Source: Paenibacillus_S vulneris (GTDB taxonomy: Bacteria > Bacillota > Bacilli > Paenibacillales > NBRC-103111). Taken from it: a DNA stretch of 64,000 nucleotides. Both the position numbers and the translations under genes were made by a program. The notes under the pieces are model-generated. The model had not been told where the DNA came from. It ran no database searches and was given only the letters and a program-made list of their open reading frames with translations. Where the stretch lies: the NCBI RefSeq assembly GCF_039543185.1, contig NZ_BAABJG010000055.1:62001-126000 (forward strand), in the 5' to 3' direction. Position 1 is the stretch's first letter. Each line of letters starts with the position of its first letter. Shown one piece after another: positions 17,045 to 24,915 of this stretch.

Positions 17045-19191
17045 CTATTGATTCGCTTTTACAGCAATCTTGTAATAAGCATTTACCGTTAAAAAGTAGT
17101 AAGCGATATATATGCAAGTATATACTCCTATGCAGATCAGGACCGGAATAGTCAGATTGGTCAGCAATAGCTTGGATAAGGCGGTTAAAGCTACCGCAGA
17201 GTGGGCAACCCCAGCTGCTAAAGGAAGGGCAAATACAAATAAGACCTGCTTGGCAATCGTGCTCTTCATTTCTTTCTTATTTACACCGATCTTGTGCAAA
17301 ATCAGGTACCGCCCTTTATCTGCATTCGCTTCGGTCAATTGCTTGAAGTAAATCACGCTTCCGGTTGCAGCCAGGAAAACAAGTCCCAGGAATCCGCTCA
17401 GAAAAATTAGCAATCCCGTTCCTTCCATTCCGGAGGCATAGTTCCGATAGAAGCTGGAAAAATGAGCGTCATCCGGCAGTACCGACTCAATCTCCTTGGT
17501 CAGCTGTTTGGCATGATCCTCATGAGTAATCTTGTACGCTTCCAGCTGATCTGGAGTGAGCTGCTGCTCCAAACGGGAGAACATCTCATCGCTGATGACA
17601 ATCGTTGAGTAAGCAGTACTAAGATTCAGTACGCTGTATTGCTTTATTTCCTTGAACGTTACCGTTTCCTTCGTTTTCCCTTTTGTCAGCAGGAAGGAGG
17701 AGCCGACGTAATGAGGCGATACCCCCTCCATGTACATCGGATCCAGCAGAACCGCTTCATTCGCTTGCAGCTTGAGGGAATCCGTTCTTTGCTGCTGACT
17801 CGCCAATTGATTAAACATACGGTTAGATATCAATGTGTATGACCAGCCGCTATCCGGATTCATATCCTTCTGATCCGCCTTCATCATATCCGCCTGAATG
17901 GCGGGAACAGTTAAGTGGTACAAGACATGAGTCTGTCGAGAAACCTAGTTTTGCGCGAACTTTGCTAAATATGGAGGTGGGGTATTCCTCGGAAGAGTTT
18001 ACGTCCGCCTTTGAAACCCGTGAAAATACCACTAAATCTGATCCCTTTCACGGGTTTCAACAGCGGCTGGAGGGGCATACCCCACCGTAGTATATTAGCA
18101 ATAGTTCAAGCCTTATAGGTTTCTCGACAATCTGAGACATGATGCTCTCCGCTCTTGTCGATAATAGACTGTACCTTACCGGCCACCTCTTTATTTGCCG
18201 CAATAAACATAATGCTATTGGGATTTGCTTGCTCTACCGTGCTTCTGTTGTTGTAATAAAAGCCGTACGCCGTTCCAACAGCCGACAACGTCGTGGCACT
18301 GAGCACGGCAATCATCGTTAAGGTTCCTGCATTGCCCTTGATACGATACAGAAGCTGTGAGATTCCTATCATACGAATCCCGCTCCAGTACTTCTTTTTA
18401 TTTCTTTGGGACAGTTTCAGGAGCGCCACGGTTAAAGAGTTAAATAATAGATAGGTGCCTAGAATCACGGTCACCAGAATAACCAGCGGGGTTACCATCA
18501 ACCCTAGTGCCGCCCACACCTGGGATTTCAGTAAATTCTGAAGTGCGAGCCAATAGCCGAAGCCGATCAGAAGAACAGATAAAATTGCGATAGCATAGGA
18601 GGTCTTGGGCTCCTGTTCCCCTTCTTGATCTGCGCGAAACAACTCGATTATTTGAAAGCGATAAATCAGCCGGTATCCTTGAATGGAGGTCAGCAAAGTG
18701 ATAACGAAGAAGACGATCACCGTATTCAAGATGGCCGCTGATGAAATCGTGAAATGATTAATCGCATCGTACCCCATCACTTTCATAAGAAGAACAACGA
18801 AAAATTTGGACAGCAGCGAACCCAGAGCCATCCCGATCAACAGCGCCAGAAGTCCCATGATGAAATTTTCATAAAACAGCATCCGCCCTATCTGCTTCTT
18901 ACGGACTCCAAGCAGTGACAACAGCCCAACCTCTTTTTTACGCTTCCGCATAAAAAAACCATTGGAATACCAGATGAAGACCGCCACAAAAACCATTAAT
19001 ACTACAGCTGCACTGCTAAATGCAGAGCTGATTTTGACAGAAGAGCCGGTTGAAGCCAGAATCGTCTGATCATACTTTAAGGAAACAAAGACGAAGTAAG
19101 TAAGGATGCTGAAAATCATGGATGCAAAGTATACGAAATAGTTGGTAAAATTGTTTTTTATATTTTTCCGGGCAATGCTAAATAGCGTCAT
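17045..19191 (-). pseudogene. BceB/YxdM-type ABC permease, interrupted by a MITE-like element
   Basis: Two collinear pieces belong to one permease of about 650 residues. The N-terminal piece (start 19191, AGGAGGT eight bases upstream) has TM1, the FtsX-like block with RKRKKEVGLLSLLGVRKKQI, and further segments up to about TM7. It ends in the extracellular domain at ...SGEHHV. The C-terminal piece resumes at LYHLTVPAIQADMMK and carries the last membrane segments and the NADKGRYLILHKIGVNKKE block. A 204-bp element plus an 8-bp duplication separates them, adds a stop codon and shifts frame. Removing the element and one duplicate restores an open frame (HHVLYHLTV). A TTG at 17923 could restart translation but has no obvious site. 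The transporter is probably inactive. Confidence 0.9.
17931..18134. mobile_element. MITE-like element, copy A, inside the permease gene
   Basis: A 204-bp non-coding insertion bounded by the direct repeat AGACATGA (17923-17930 and 18135-18142), an 8-bp target duplication. Near its ends are perfect 14-bp inverted repeats TGTCGAGAAACCTA (17934-17947 and, inverted, 18116-18129). Inside, GGTGGGGTAT pairs with ATACCCCACC, and GAAACCCGTGAAA pairs with TTTCACGGGTTTC, so the whole unit is an imperfect long palindrome. No transposase frame is present. It is clearly homologous to the inverted copy at 38135-38331. An 8-bp duplication fits several IS families (for example ISL3, IS66, IS256 types); the mobilising transposase is not visible. 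Confidence 0.9.
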
Positions 19192-19945
19192 GATGCCCAC
19201 CTCCTAGAGAGGCGAGGACCGCCAGGATCTCTTGAAAAAAATCTTTGCGCTCCAGGTTCTCTCTAAAGAGCTCCTTGTACAGCTGCCCGTCTTTGATGAA
19301 AACCACTCTCTTGCAGAAGCTTGCGGCATAGGCATCATGCGTGACCATCAGAATGGTTGAACGGTTGCTGTCATTAAGCTTGTCCAAGCTTTCCAGCAAG
19401 CTGGTTGCCGATTTGGAATCCAACGCTCCGGTCGGCTCATCCGCCAGAATCAGGCTTGGATTCGTGATGATCGCCCGCGACGCGGCCGTTCGCTGCTTCT
19501 GTCCTCCCGAAATATGGTACGGGTATTTGTCCAATATTCCCCGAATTCCGAAGGTTTCCGCGATGCGCTGGACTCTTGCTTCAATTTCGTCCGCAGGGAC
19601 TTTCGATAAAGCCAGCGGGAGCAATATATTTTCTTTCACCGTCAGCGTGTCGAGCAAATGGTAATCCTGAAATATAAAACCAAGCTTATTTCTGCGGAAA
19701 TCGGATAATTGCTCTTCGTTCATATGAACGATATCCTGATCTGCGATCGTAATCTCGCCCGCTGAAGGCGTATCTATAGTAGAAAAGATATTCAATAACG
19801 TTGATTTTCCCGCTCCGGACGGGCCCATAATCCCCACAAATTCCCCTTCTTGGATCTCCAGATTAATATCCTCCAAGGCGGTATATACATTCCCTTTGGT
19901 ACCGAATACTTTTCTCAAATGCTTTGCCTGCAAAATCGTGTTCAT
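19178..19945 (-). CDS. ABC transporter ATP-binding protein, BceA/YxdL type
   Basis: A 255-residue ATPase. It has Walker A GPSGAGKST (about 41-49), Q-loop FIFQDYHLL, signature ISGGQKQRTAASRAI, Walker B LILADEPTGALD and the switch His in MVTHD. The TALEDINLEIQEGEF start and SGGQKQR are typical of the MacB/LolD/BceA class that powers FtsX-like permeases. Its gene overlaps the permease start by 14 bases, so they are translationally coupled. The partner permease is broken, so this ATPase probably lacks a functional partner unless a paralogue serves. It is first in the operon. Confidence 0.93.
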   Translation of the reverse strand: MNTILQAKHLRKVFGTKGNVYTALEDINLEIQEGEFVGIMGPSGAGKSTLLNIFSTIDTPSAGEITIADQDIVHMNEEQLSDFRRNKLGFIFQDYHLLDTLTVKENILLPLALSKVPADEIEARVQRIAETFGIRGILDKYPYHISGGQKQRTAASRAIITNPSLILADEPTGALDSKSATSLLESLDKLNDSNRSTILMVTHDAYAASFCKRVVFIKDGQLYKELFRENLERKDFFQEILAVLASLGGGHHDAI

Positions 19946-20030
19946 GCTTCTACCTCCGTCATGATGTCGTTTTATTCAAGTGAAACCATTGTTCCGACAT
20001 GGAATCATTACAGAAGGATAGTATAAGCGC

Positions 20031-20072
20031 TGAACCTTACAAGCTTATGATCTTAACCTTTCATGAACCTTA
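20031..20072 (-). promoter_or_regulatory. Candidate response-regulator repeats upstream of the ABC operon
   Basis: TGAACCTTA occurs at 20031-20039 and 20064-20072, exactly 33 bp apart (about three helical turns), with a related CTTAACCTTTC at 20052-20062. On the minus strand these read TAAGGTTCA. They precede the ATPase gene, with a TATACT box between them and the start but no clear -35. This is the arrangement expected of an OmpR-type activator, perhaps the regulator at 15792-16508. Confidence 0.4.
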
Positions 20073-20091
20073 ACAAATCCCCTATTCCTCT

Positions 20092-20517
20092 GTGGAGACA
20101 ACAAAGATTCCAAATAAAAAAGCCCGACTCCACATGATATGGAGTACAAGCTTTGGAATGGGTGTATTATTGTTTTTCGCTTCCAACCCTTGGATAGACG
20201 TCGGTTCTTATATACCGAAGGTTATCGTCGTTAACGATGACATTGATCCGAGCAACATCAATCAGGTGGTGTGGGCGTTAGCTACTCGGCACCATCCTGA
20301 TAAAACTATTGTCATGGCCAAGCAGCAGGTCTTGCCGCTTGTTGCGTATTTGGACCAAGCTGAGAAAAAGGAAGCATTGACTACAAAAGTAATTTATAAT
20401 TGCCTTCCTTCAGACGAATGGCCTAAGGATTATGCGCCACTCGAAGCTTCTTTTGCAAGCTATCCGGAAGAACTGCGTAATCGTATTCTGAATAATTGGG
20501 AGAGCTATGGCTTTTAA
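20092..20517 (+). pseudogene. UbiD-family decarboxylase, C-terminal remnant
   Basis: The 141-residue frame matches only the C-terminal quarter of UbiD-type non-oxidative hydroxyarylic acid decarboxylases (BsdC/LpdC; normally about 470-490 residues). The clear part is IPKVIVVNDDIDPSNINQVV and WALATRHHPD, then TTKVIYNCLPSDEW and ILNNWESYGF at the end. The N-terminal and central parts, with the prenyl-FMN site and catalytic Glu, are absent; the preceding DNA is the ABC promoter region. No ribosome site precedes the nominal GTG start. I take it as a deletion remnant followed, 33 bases later, by an intact UbiX gene. Confidence 0.75.
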
Positions 20518-20550
20518 CTTTATTGTGATGGCTGAAAGGAGGAAAAAGAA

Positions 20551-21117
20551 ATGAAAATCATTGTAGGAATATCCGGGGCCACAGGGGCGATTTTTGGAAT
20601 TCGACTTTTGGAGCTGCTCCAGGATACCGACGTGGAGACCCATTTGGTCATGTCGGCATGGGCAGCTATGACGATTCAAGCAGAAACTCCTTATACGGCA
20701 AAAGAGGTTGAAAAGCTTGCTAATTATACCTATTCCTATAAGGATTTGGGCGCCAAAATTTCGAGCGGATCCTTTCAGGTTAACGGAATGATCGTGGCTC
20801 CGTGCAGCATGAAAACCTTGGCCTCTATACGTGTGGGCCTTGCCGATAATCTATTGACTCGTGCAGCTGATGTTATATTAAAAGAGCGTAAAAAGCTAAT
20901 GTTGTTAACCCGAGAAACCCCTCTCAATGATATCCATCTTGAAAACATGTTGGCTTTATCTCGCATGGGAACGATCATCTTTCCACCCGTGCCGGCGTTC
21001 TACAATCATCCTCAAACTAACGACGAATTAATTCATCATATTATCGTCCGGGCTTTGGATCAATTTGACATTCCAATACCCGGTGCTAAGAGAAGGAGCG
21101 GAATGGAAAGAAGGTAA
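20551..21117 (+). CDS. UbiX-family flavin prenyltransferase
   Basis: A 188-residue flavoprotein with the N-terminal GISGATGAIFGIRLLELL FMN-binding motif, the conserved IVAPCSMKTLASIRVGLADNL (about 83-103) and LKERKKLMLLTRETPLNDIHLENML (about 109-133). UbiX/BsdB/Pad1 enzymes attach dimethylallyl to FMN, making the cofactor for UbiD decarboxylases. The ATG follows AAAGGAGGAAAAAGAA. Its expected partner immediately upstream is truncated, so it is either orphaned or serves another UbiD elsewhere. A short hairpin ends the transcript at 21208. Confidence 0.92.
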   Translation: MKIIVGISGATGAIFGIRLLELLQDTDVETHLVMSAWAAMTIQAETPYTAKEVEKLANYTYSYKDLGAKISSGSFQVNGMIVAPCSMKTLASIRVGLADNLLTRAADVILKERKKLMLLTRETPLNDIHLENMLALSRMGTIIFPPVPAFYNHPQTNDELIHHIIVRALDQFDIPIPGAKRRSGMERR

Positions 21118-21207
21118 CATTTTCGATCCATTCGAATGGATTGAATGAAAGGCAGCATAGAAGCAGCAGAGAAATTTTTAGATATGAAATGGTATGATTA
21201 GAAAAAC

Positions 21208-21247
21208 AAACAAGGAGCAGCGATATGACTTAAGCTGCTCCTTGTTT
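21208..21247. terminator. Bidirectional terminator between ubiX-like and leuA
   Basis: AAACAAGGAGCAGC pairs perfectly with GCTGCTCCTTGTTT across a 12-base loop between convergent genes. Its outer A/T ends can serve as U-runs in either direction. A short frame of 18 codons starting at ATG 21145 precedes it; I see no support for it being a gene. Confidence 0.7.
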
Positions 21248-21292
21248 CATTATAGAATGGTACCGGGTTTAACTACCCTGTGTTAAATCCAA

Positions 21293-22963
21293 TCAAGCCT
21301 TGGTATGACGGCTCATTTGATTCACAGCACTAAACAGAGCTTTTACAGATGAGGTCATAATGTCAACGTCAATGCCGCAGCCCCAATGCACATTACCGTC
21401 TGGAGCCGTAATTCCAATATAAGATACAGCTTGTGATTTAGAGCCTGTTTCCAGTGCGTGCTCTTTATAGATCACATCGGTATAATTCATTCCAAGATCC
21501 GTTTGCAAGGCATTGCTGATTGCATCGAGTCTTCCGTTTCCAGTCCCTGTAATTTCCTTGACTTCGTTTCCAGTCCGTATAGTGACGATGGTTTGGAAAT
21601 CTTCATTGTCCGTAAAACGGTATTTGACAAACTCGACAGGCGATTGGATATTTACATATTCCTTCAAGAAAATATTGTAAATTTCATCAGGCATCAATTC
21701 CTTTTGCTGATGATCCGATACGTTCTTAACGCAGTAACCGAAGTTTTCGCGCATTTTCGCAGGGAGGTCGAGTCCGTACTTTTGCTGCAGAATGTATCCG
21801 ATCCCGCCCTTACCGGACTGGCTGTTAATGCGGATAATATCGCCTTCATACTCCCTGCCGATATCCTTGGGATCGATCAGCAGATAAGGGACCGACCAAT
21901 GCTTCGGCTCCTCTTCCTCGCGCCATTTCATTCCTTTAGCAATCGCATCCTGATGCGAGCCGGAGAAAGCAGTGAATACAAGCTCCCCGCCGTATGGGTG
22001 TCTTTCGCTCACTCTCATTTTGGTCAATCGTTCATAGACGGAAATGATCGCAGGGATGTTCTCAAAATTCAGCTTCGGGTCCACCCCGTGGGAATACATG
22101 TTCAGGGCCAGTGTAACAATGTCTACGTTCCCCGTTCTTTCCCCGTTTCCGAACAAAGTGCCCTCGACGCGCTGAGCACCGGCCAGCATCCCGAGCTCCG
22201 CATCCGCCACACCAGTTCCCCTGTCATTATGCGGATGGAGCGACAAAATGACATGCTCCCGGAAATTCAGGTGCTCGCTCATATACTCGATCTGGCTGGC
22301 ATATACGTGAGGCATCGACATGGATACCGTTGCAGGGAGATTAATAATAACCGGGTTCTTCGCTGTTGGCTGCCATACATCGAGCACGCTATTGCAAATG
22401 TCCAGCGCAAAATCAATTTCTGTACCTGTAAAGCTTTCCGGCGAGTACTGGAACTGGAAGTTCCCCTCGGTTTCCTCCGCACACTGCTTCAACAGCTTGG
22501 CGCCGGTCAAAGCGATATCGATAATTTCTTTCTTGGATTTGCGGAATACCTGCTCCCGCTGTGCCACGGATGTCGAGTTGTACAAATGGACTACGGCTTT
22601 TTTCGCGCCCTTCAGCGCTTCAAAGGTTTTGCGGATAATATGCTCTCTGGACTGGGTAAGCACCTGGATGGTTACATCGTCAGGAATCAATTCCTGTTCG
22701 ATCAAGGTGCGCAAAAAAGTAAATTCCGTTTCCGACGCTGCGGGAAATCCGACTTCGATCTCCTTGAATCCGATATCTACAAGCAACTTGAAGTATTCCA
22801 GCTTCTCCTCCAAATTCATCGGAACAATCAATGCCTGATTCCCGTCGCGAAGGTCAACGCTGCACCAGGTCGGCGCCTCCGTAATATATTCCTTCCTGGT
22901 CCAATTCAAGCTGGTTACCGGCGGCATAAAATATCCTCTAGCGTACTTTTCAACATGTTTCAT
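21293..22963 (-). CDS. leuA: 2-isopropylmalate synthase, LeuA2 (long) type
   Basis: LeuA condenses acetyl-CoA with 2-ketoisovalerate, the first step of leucine synthesis. The 556-residue protein begins like the long LeuA2 form (APTWCSVDLRDGNQALIVPM). It has the HMGL-like barrel with VGFPAASETEF, SLHPHNDRGTGVADAELGMLAGA, GNGERTGNVDIVTLALNM and the metal-binding HxH-type region. The C-terminal LeuA regulatory domain (GTGNGRLDAISNALQ, YIGITAPDGNVHWGCGID) gives leucine feedback. A GAAGGA site precedes the ATG. It is transcribed alone behind a T-box leader with its own promoter; leuB, leuC and leuD are not in the window. Confidence 0.96.
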   Translation of the reverse strand: MKHVEKYARGYFMPPVTSLNWTRKEYITEAPTWCSVDLRDGNQALIVPMNLEEKLEYFKLLVDIGFKEIEVGFPAASETEFTFLRTLIEQELIPDDVTIQVLTQSREHIIRKTFEALKGAKKAVVHLYNSTSVAQREQVFRKSKKEIIDIALTGAKLLKQCAEETEGNFQFQYSPESFTGTEIDFALDICNSVLDVWQPTAKNPVIINLPATVSMSMPHVYASQIEYMSEHLNFREHVILSLHPHNDRGTGVADAELGMLAGAQRVEGTLFGNGERTGNVDIVTLALNMYSHGVDPKLNFENIPAIISVYERLTKMRVSERHPYGGELVFTAFSGSHQDAIAKGMKWREEEEPKHWSVPYLLIDPKDIGREYEGDIIRINSQSGKGGIGYILQQKYGLDLPAKMRENFGYCVKNVSDHQQKELMPDEIYNIFLKEYVNIQSPVEFVKYRFTDNEDFQTIVTIRTGNEVKEITGTGNGRLDAISNALQTDLGMNYTDVIYKEHALETGSKSQAVSYIGITAPDGNVHWGCGIDVDIMTSSVKALFSAVNQMSRHTKA

Positions 22964-23021
22964 GGTTTATCCTTCCCTTCATCCATTTCTGCGCTGAATT
23001 GTCAAATAATCGGACGGAATG

Positions 23022-23325
23022 CAAAAAAAGCCTTTCGTCTCCACTAAACAGAGACGAAAGACTTTGACATCTTACGCGGTACCACTCCGAATTCATGCCA
23101 TAGTCGGCATGCCCTCTACGGATACGGGTTCACAAGCACGGATAACCCTTGTATCCTCCTGATGATAACGGTCAGGCTCCGGCTCCACCTACTTAACTGG
23201 TTCAGCGAGCAACTCCAAGGCGAGTTCCGATATTCCCCACGGCTGTTTCACACCATCCAACAGCTCTCTGTTCGTTTAGAAAATCGTACTATTCCTTTTC
23301 AACGTATTTGTAATGTTAGGAATAA
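23022..23325 (-). promoter_or_regulatory. T-box riboswitch leader of leuA
   Basis: On the minus strand, the T-box AATTCGGAGTGGTACCGCG (about 23077-23095) precedes a strong terminator, CTTTCGTCTC...GAGACGAAAGG plus T-run (23023-23061). The TGGT bulge suits a tRNA ending ACCA. Upstream are stem I features: an AGTA element and AGAGAGCTG...GGATGGTG with pairing CAGC. A CTC triplet in GGAACTCGCC is a candidate leucine specifier; I could not verify the fold. Uncharged tRNA-Leu should stabilise the antiterminator and allow leuA transcription. The 434-base gap between leuA and the DinB-like gene holds only this leader and its promoter. Confidence 0.9.
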
Positions 23326-23326
23326 T

Positions 23327-23354
23327 GTTATATCACCTATACTATTTGTGTCAA
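23327..23354 (-). promoter_or_regulatory. Sigma-A promoter of the leuA leader
   Basis: Minus strand TTGACA (23349-23354) and TATAAC (23327-23332) are separated by 16 bases, immediately upstream of the T-box leader. Confidence 0.7.
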
Positions 23355-23397
23355 GTGTAATCTGACGTATCCCCGTTCCATTGGATAAACGGGATAT

Positions 23398-23931
23398 TTA
23401 GACACGCGCCAGATAGGCCTTCAACCGGTCTTTTTGAAGCAGATGATGGCGGTAGTGCATCTCGACAAGCGCGAACCATTCACGAGCATTTAATGCGCCA
23501 AGTCTTGGATGCTGCGCAGTGTGACTTAGATTGGCATCTGCTAGCAGCGGCTCCAATTCCTTCATTCGACGGATCACAGCGCGCATCCCATCCACGATTT
23601 GTTCCTTGCTTTCCGGCTGGGAAGGCGTATACTGCGGGGATGCCGGAGCCTTAATCTGAATAGGGGGAAATCCGCCCAGATCGAATACCGCCTTGCCGGC
23701 GTCCGTTTTTCCCTCGCCCGTGTGAACCGGTTCCTTGCTTGTCAAACATGTATCAGCATTTCGAAGCTGCATGTAGAGAGCGGAGTTGATCAAATGTACG
23801 TACATTTGTCCGAGAGACCATTCCTCTTCACCTGGTTGCTGCTTCAGCTGCTCCAAGGGATAGCGCTCTAATTCCTCCAGATAGTGACCGGTTAACGTTT
23901 CCATGCTATTTACAATCTCATTTGCGTTCAT
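23398..23931 (-). CDS. DinB-superfamily protein
   Basis: A 177-residue four-helix-bundle protein of the DinB/YfiT type. The N-terminal MNANEIVNSMETLTGHYLEE leads to a WSLGQMYVHLINSA motif with the first metal-ligand His. A variable loop (about 80-110) follows, then a C-terminal EWFALVEMHYRHHLLQKDRL with the His-x3-His pair. Members bind a divalent metal and include thiol transferases and stress-induced proteins; the activity here is unknown. I choose the ATG at 23931 because GGAG lies upstream (spacing 12, rather long); a longer frame has no site. Confidence 0.85.
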   Translation of the reverse strand: MNANEIVNSMETLTGHYLEELERYPLEQLKQQPGEEEWSLGQMYVHLINSALYMQLRNADTCLTSKEPVHTGEGKTDAGKAVFDLGGFPPIQIKAPASPQYTPSQPESKEQIVDGMRAVIRRMKELEPLLADANLSHTAQHPRLGALNAREWFALVEMHYRHHLLQKDRLKAYLARV

Positions 23932-24025
23932 ATGATTAGACAGCTCCTTTTCACTAGTTAATGCCATTGTACAAGATGATTACTGACAACAGTATGTCAG
24001 TTGTATGAAGGCATATGACAGGAGC

Positions 24026-24892
24026 TCAGCTTCGTCTCTTCCATCCGAACACTCGCACATGAACGATCCCTTTGGTAAGCCAATGCGTGACTATATAAAG
24101 AATGATAAATACGAGTAAAAGCGGTTTAAATAACAGCCAGGCCAAGGCCCAGCACAGCCAAATTTGCCAACTCTTCATCCTGCGAAAAAGTTTGCCGGGC
24201 CAGAGGAAAATACGATAAAGCAAATAGCGGTGCTGAAGAGCCTCCAGATACTCATCTTGAAATTGCTTCGATTCGGGATTCATCCGTACCGCATTCCGCA
24301 TATACGCCTCCTGCAGGTCATAATCCCCGCGTTTGGACGCCGCCCAACCCAGATATAGAAGGACATAGGCATTTTCCGTATCATATTGAATGGCCTGCCG
24401 GTCCAATTGCCTTGACATTTCATCGTTGCCGAGCAGGGCTTCTACATAGCTCAGCGTGGCCAAATACAGCGGAGATTCCGGTTGAAGCTCCAAGGCGGAC
24501 AGCATTTGCTCCTTTGCTTCCTGGTATTTACCCTTTTTATTAAGCCGGTTTGCATGCAAAAAATAATAATGCGCCTCATACGGATCAATGCGCAAGGCTT
24601 CCTGGAGTGCTTCGTGAAATTCCGCTTCTTTCTCCGTTTCATAAAAGACGCCGACACGCACGTACCAGGCCAGCTCGTGCTCCGGATCCCGTTGAATCGC
24701 CTGATTCGCCCAATGGAGCGCCTTCTTATGATCGTCCATCAGAAGGTAGATTTGAGCATTCAAAGCGTACGCGTCCGGATTATCCGCATCCTGCTGAAGC
24801 ACTTTTCCTACTTCATTCAATGCTTCCTTATATCTCTTCCAGACTATTAATTGATGCGCCGAAGCAAAGGCGGCTTGAATCGATGGTTCCAA
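24026..24892 (-). CDS. TPR-repeat protein with C-terminal membrane segments
   Basis: A 288-residue protein with about five or six tetratricopeptide repeats (residues 5-205; for example YKEALNEVGKVLQQDADNPD and YQEAKEQMLSALELQPESPL). A basic hinge and two hydrophobic segments near 230-268 follow, with a short basic tail, so the TPR domain is anchored at the membrane and probably cytoplasmic. The start is a TTG at 24892, with GGGGAGG eight bases upstream and 23 bases after the AAA ATPase stop codon. The two are surely one transcript. The TPR domain may recruit clients or tether the ATPase. No known system with exactly this pair comes to mind. Confidence 0.8.
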   Translation of the reverse strand: MEPSIQAAFASAHQLIVWKRYKEALNEVGKVLQQDADNPDAYALNAQIYLLMDDHKKALHWANQAIQRDPEHELAWYVRVGVFYETEKEAEFHEALQEALRIDPYEAHYYFLHANRLNKKGKYQEAKEQMLSALELQPESPLYLATLSYVEALLGNDEMSRQLDRQAIQYDTENAYVLLYLGWAASKRGDYDLQEAYMRNAVRMNPESKQFQDEYLEALQHRYLLYRIFLWPGKLFRRMKSWQIWLCWALAWLLFKPLLLVFIILYIVTHWLTKGIVHVRVFGWKRRS

Positions 24893-24915
24893 AGCTAGTG
24901 CCTCCCCTCGTCCGC

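Noticed and set aside
17934..18129. CRISPR-like or attC-like reading of the palindromic insert
   Set aside because: Only two dispersed copies exist, with terminal inverted repeats and a target duplication; there are no tandem repeats, spacers, cas genes or integrase.
21458..23047. 529-codon open frame on the plus strand
   Set aside because: It is entirely antisense to leuA and its T-box, has no ribosome site, and its protein shows no recognisable domain. It is a codon-bias shadow.
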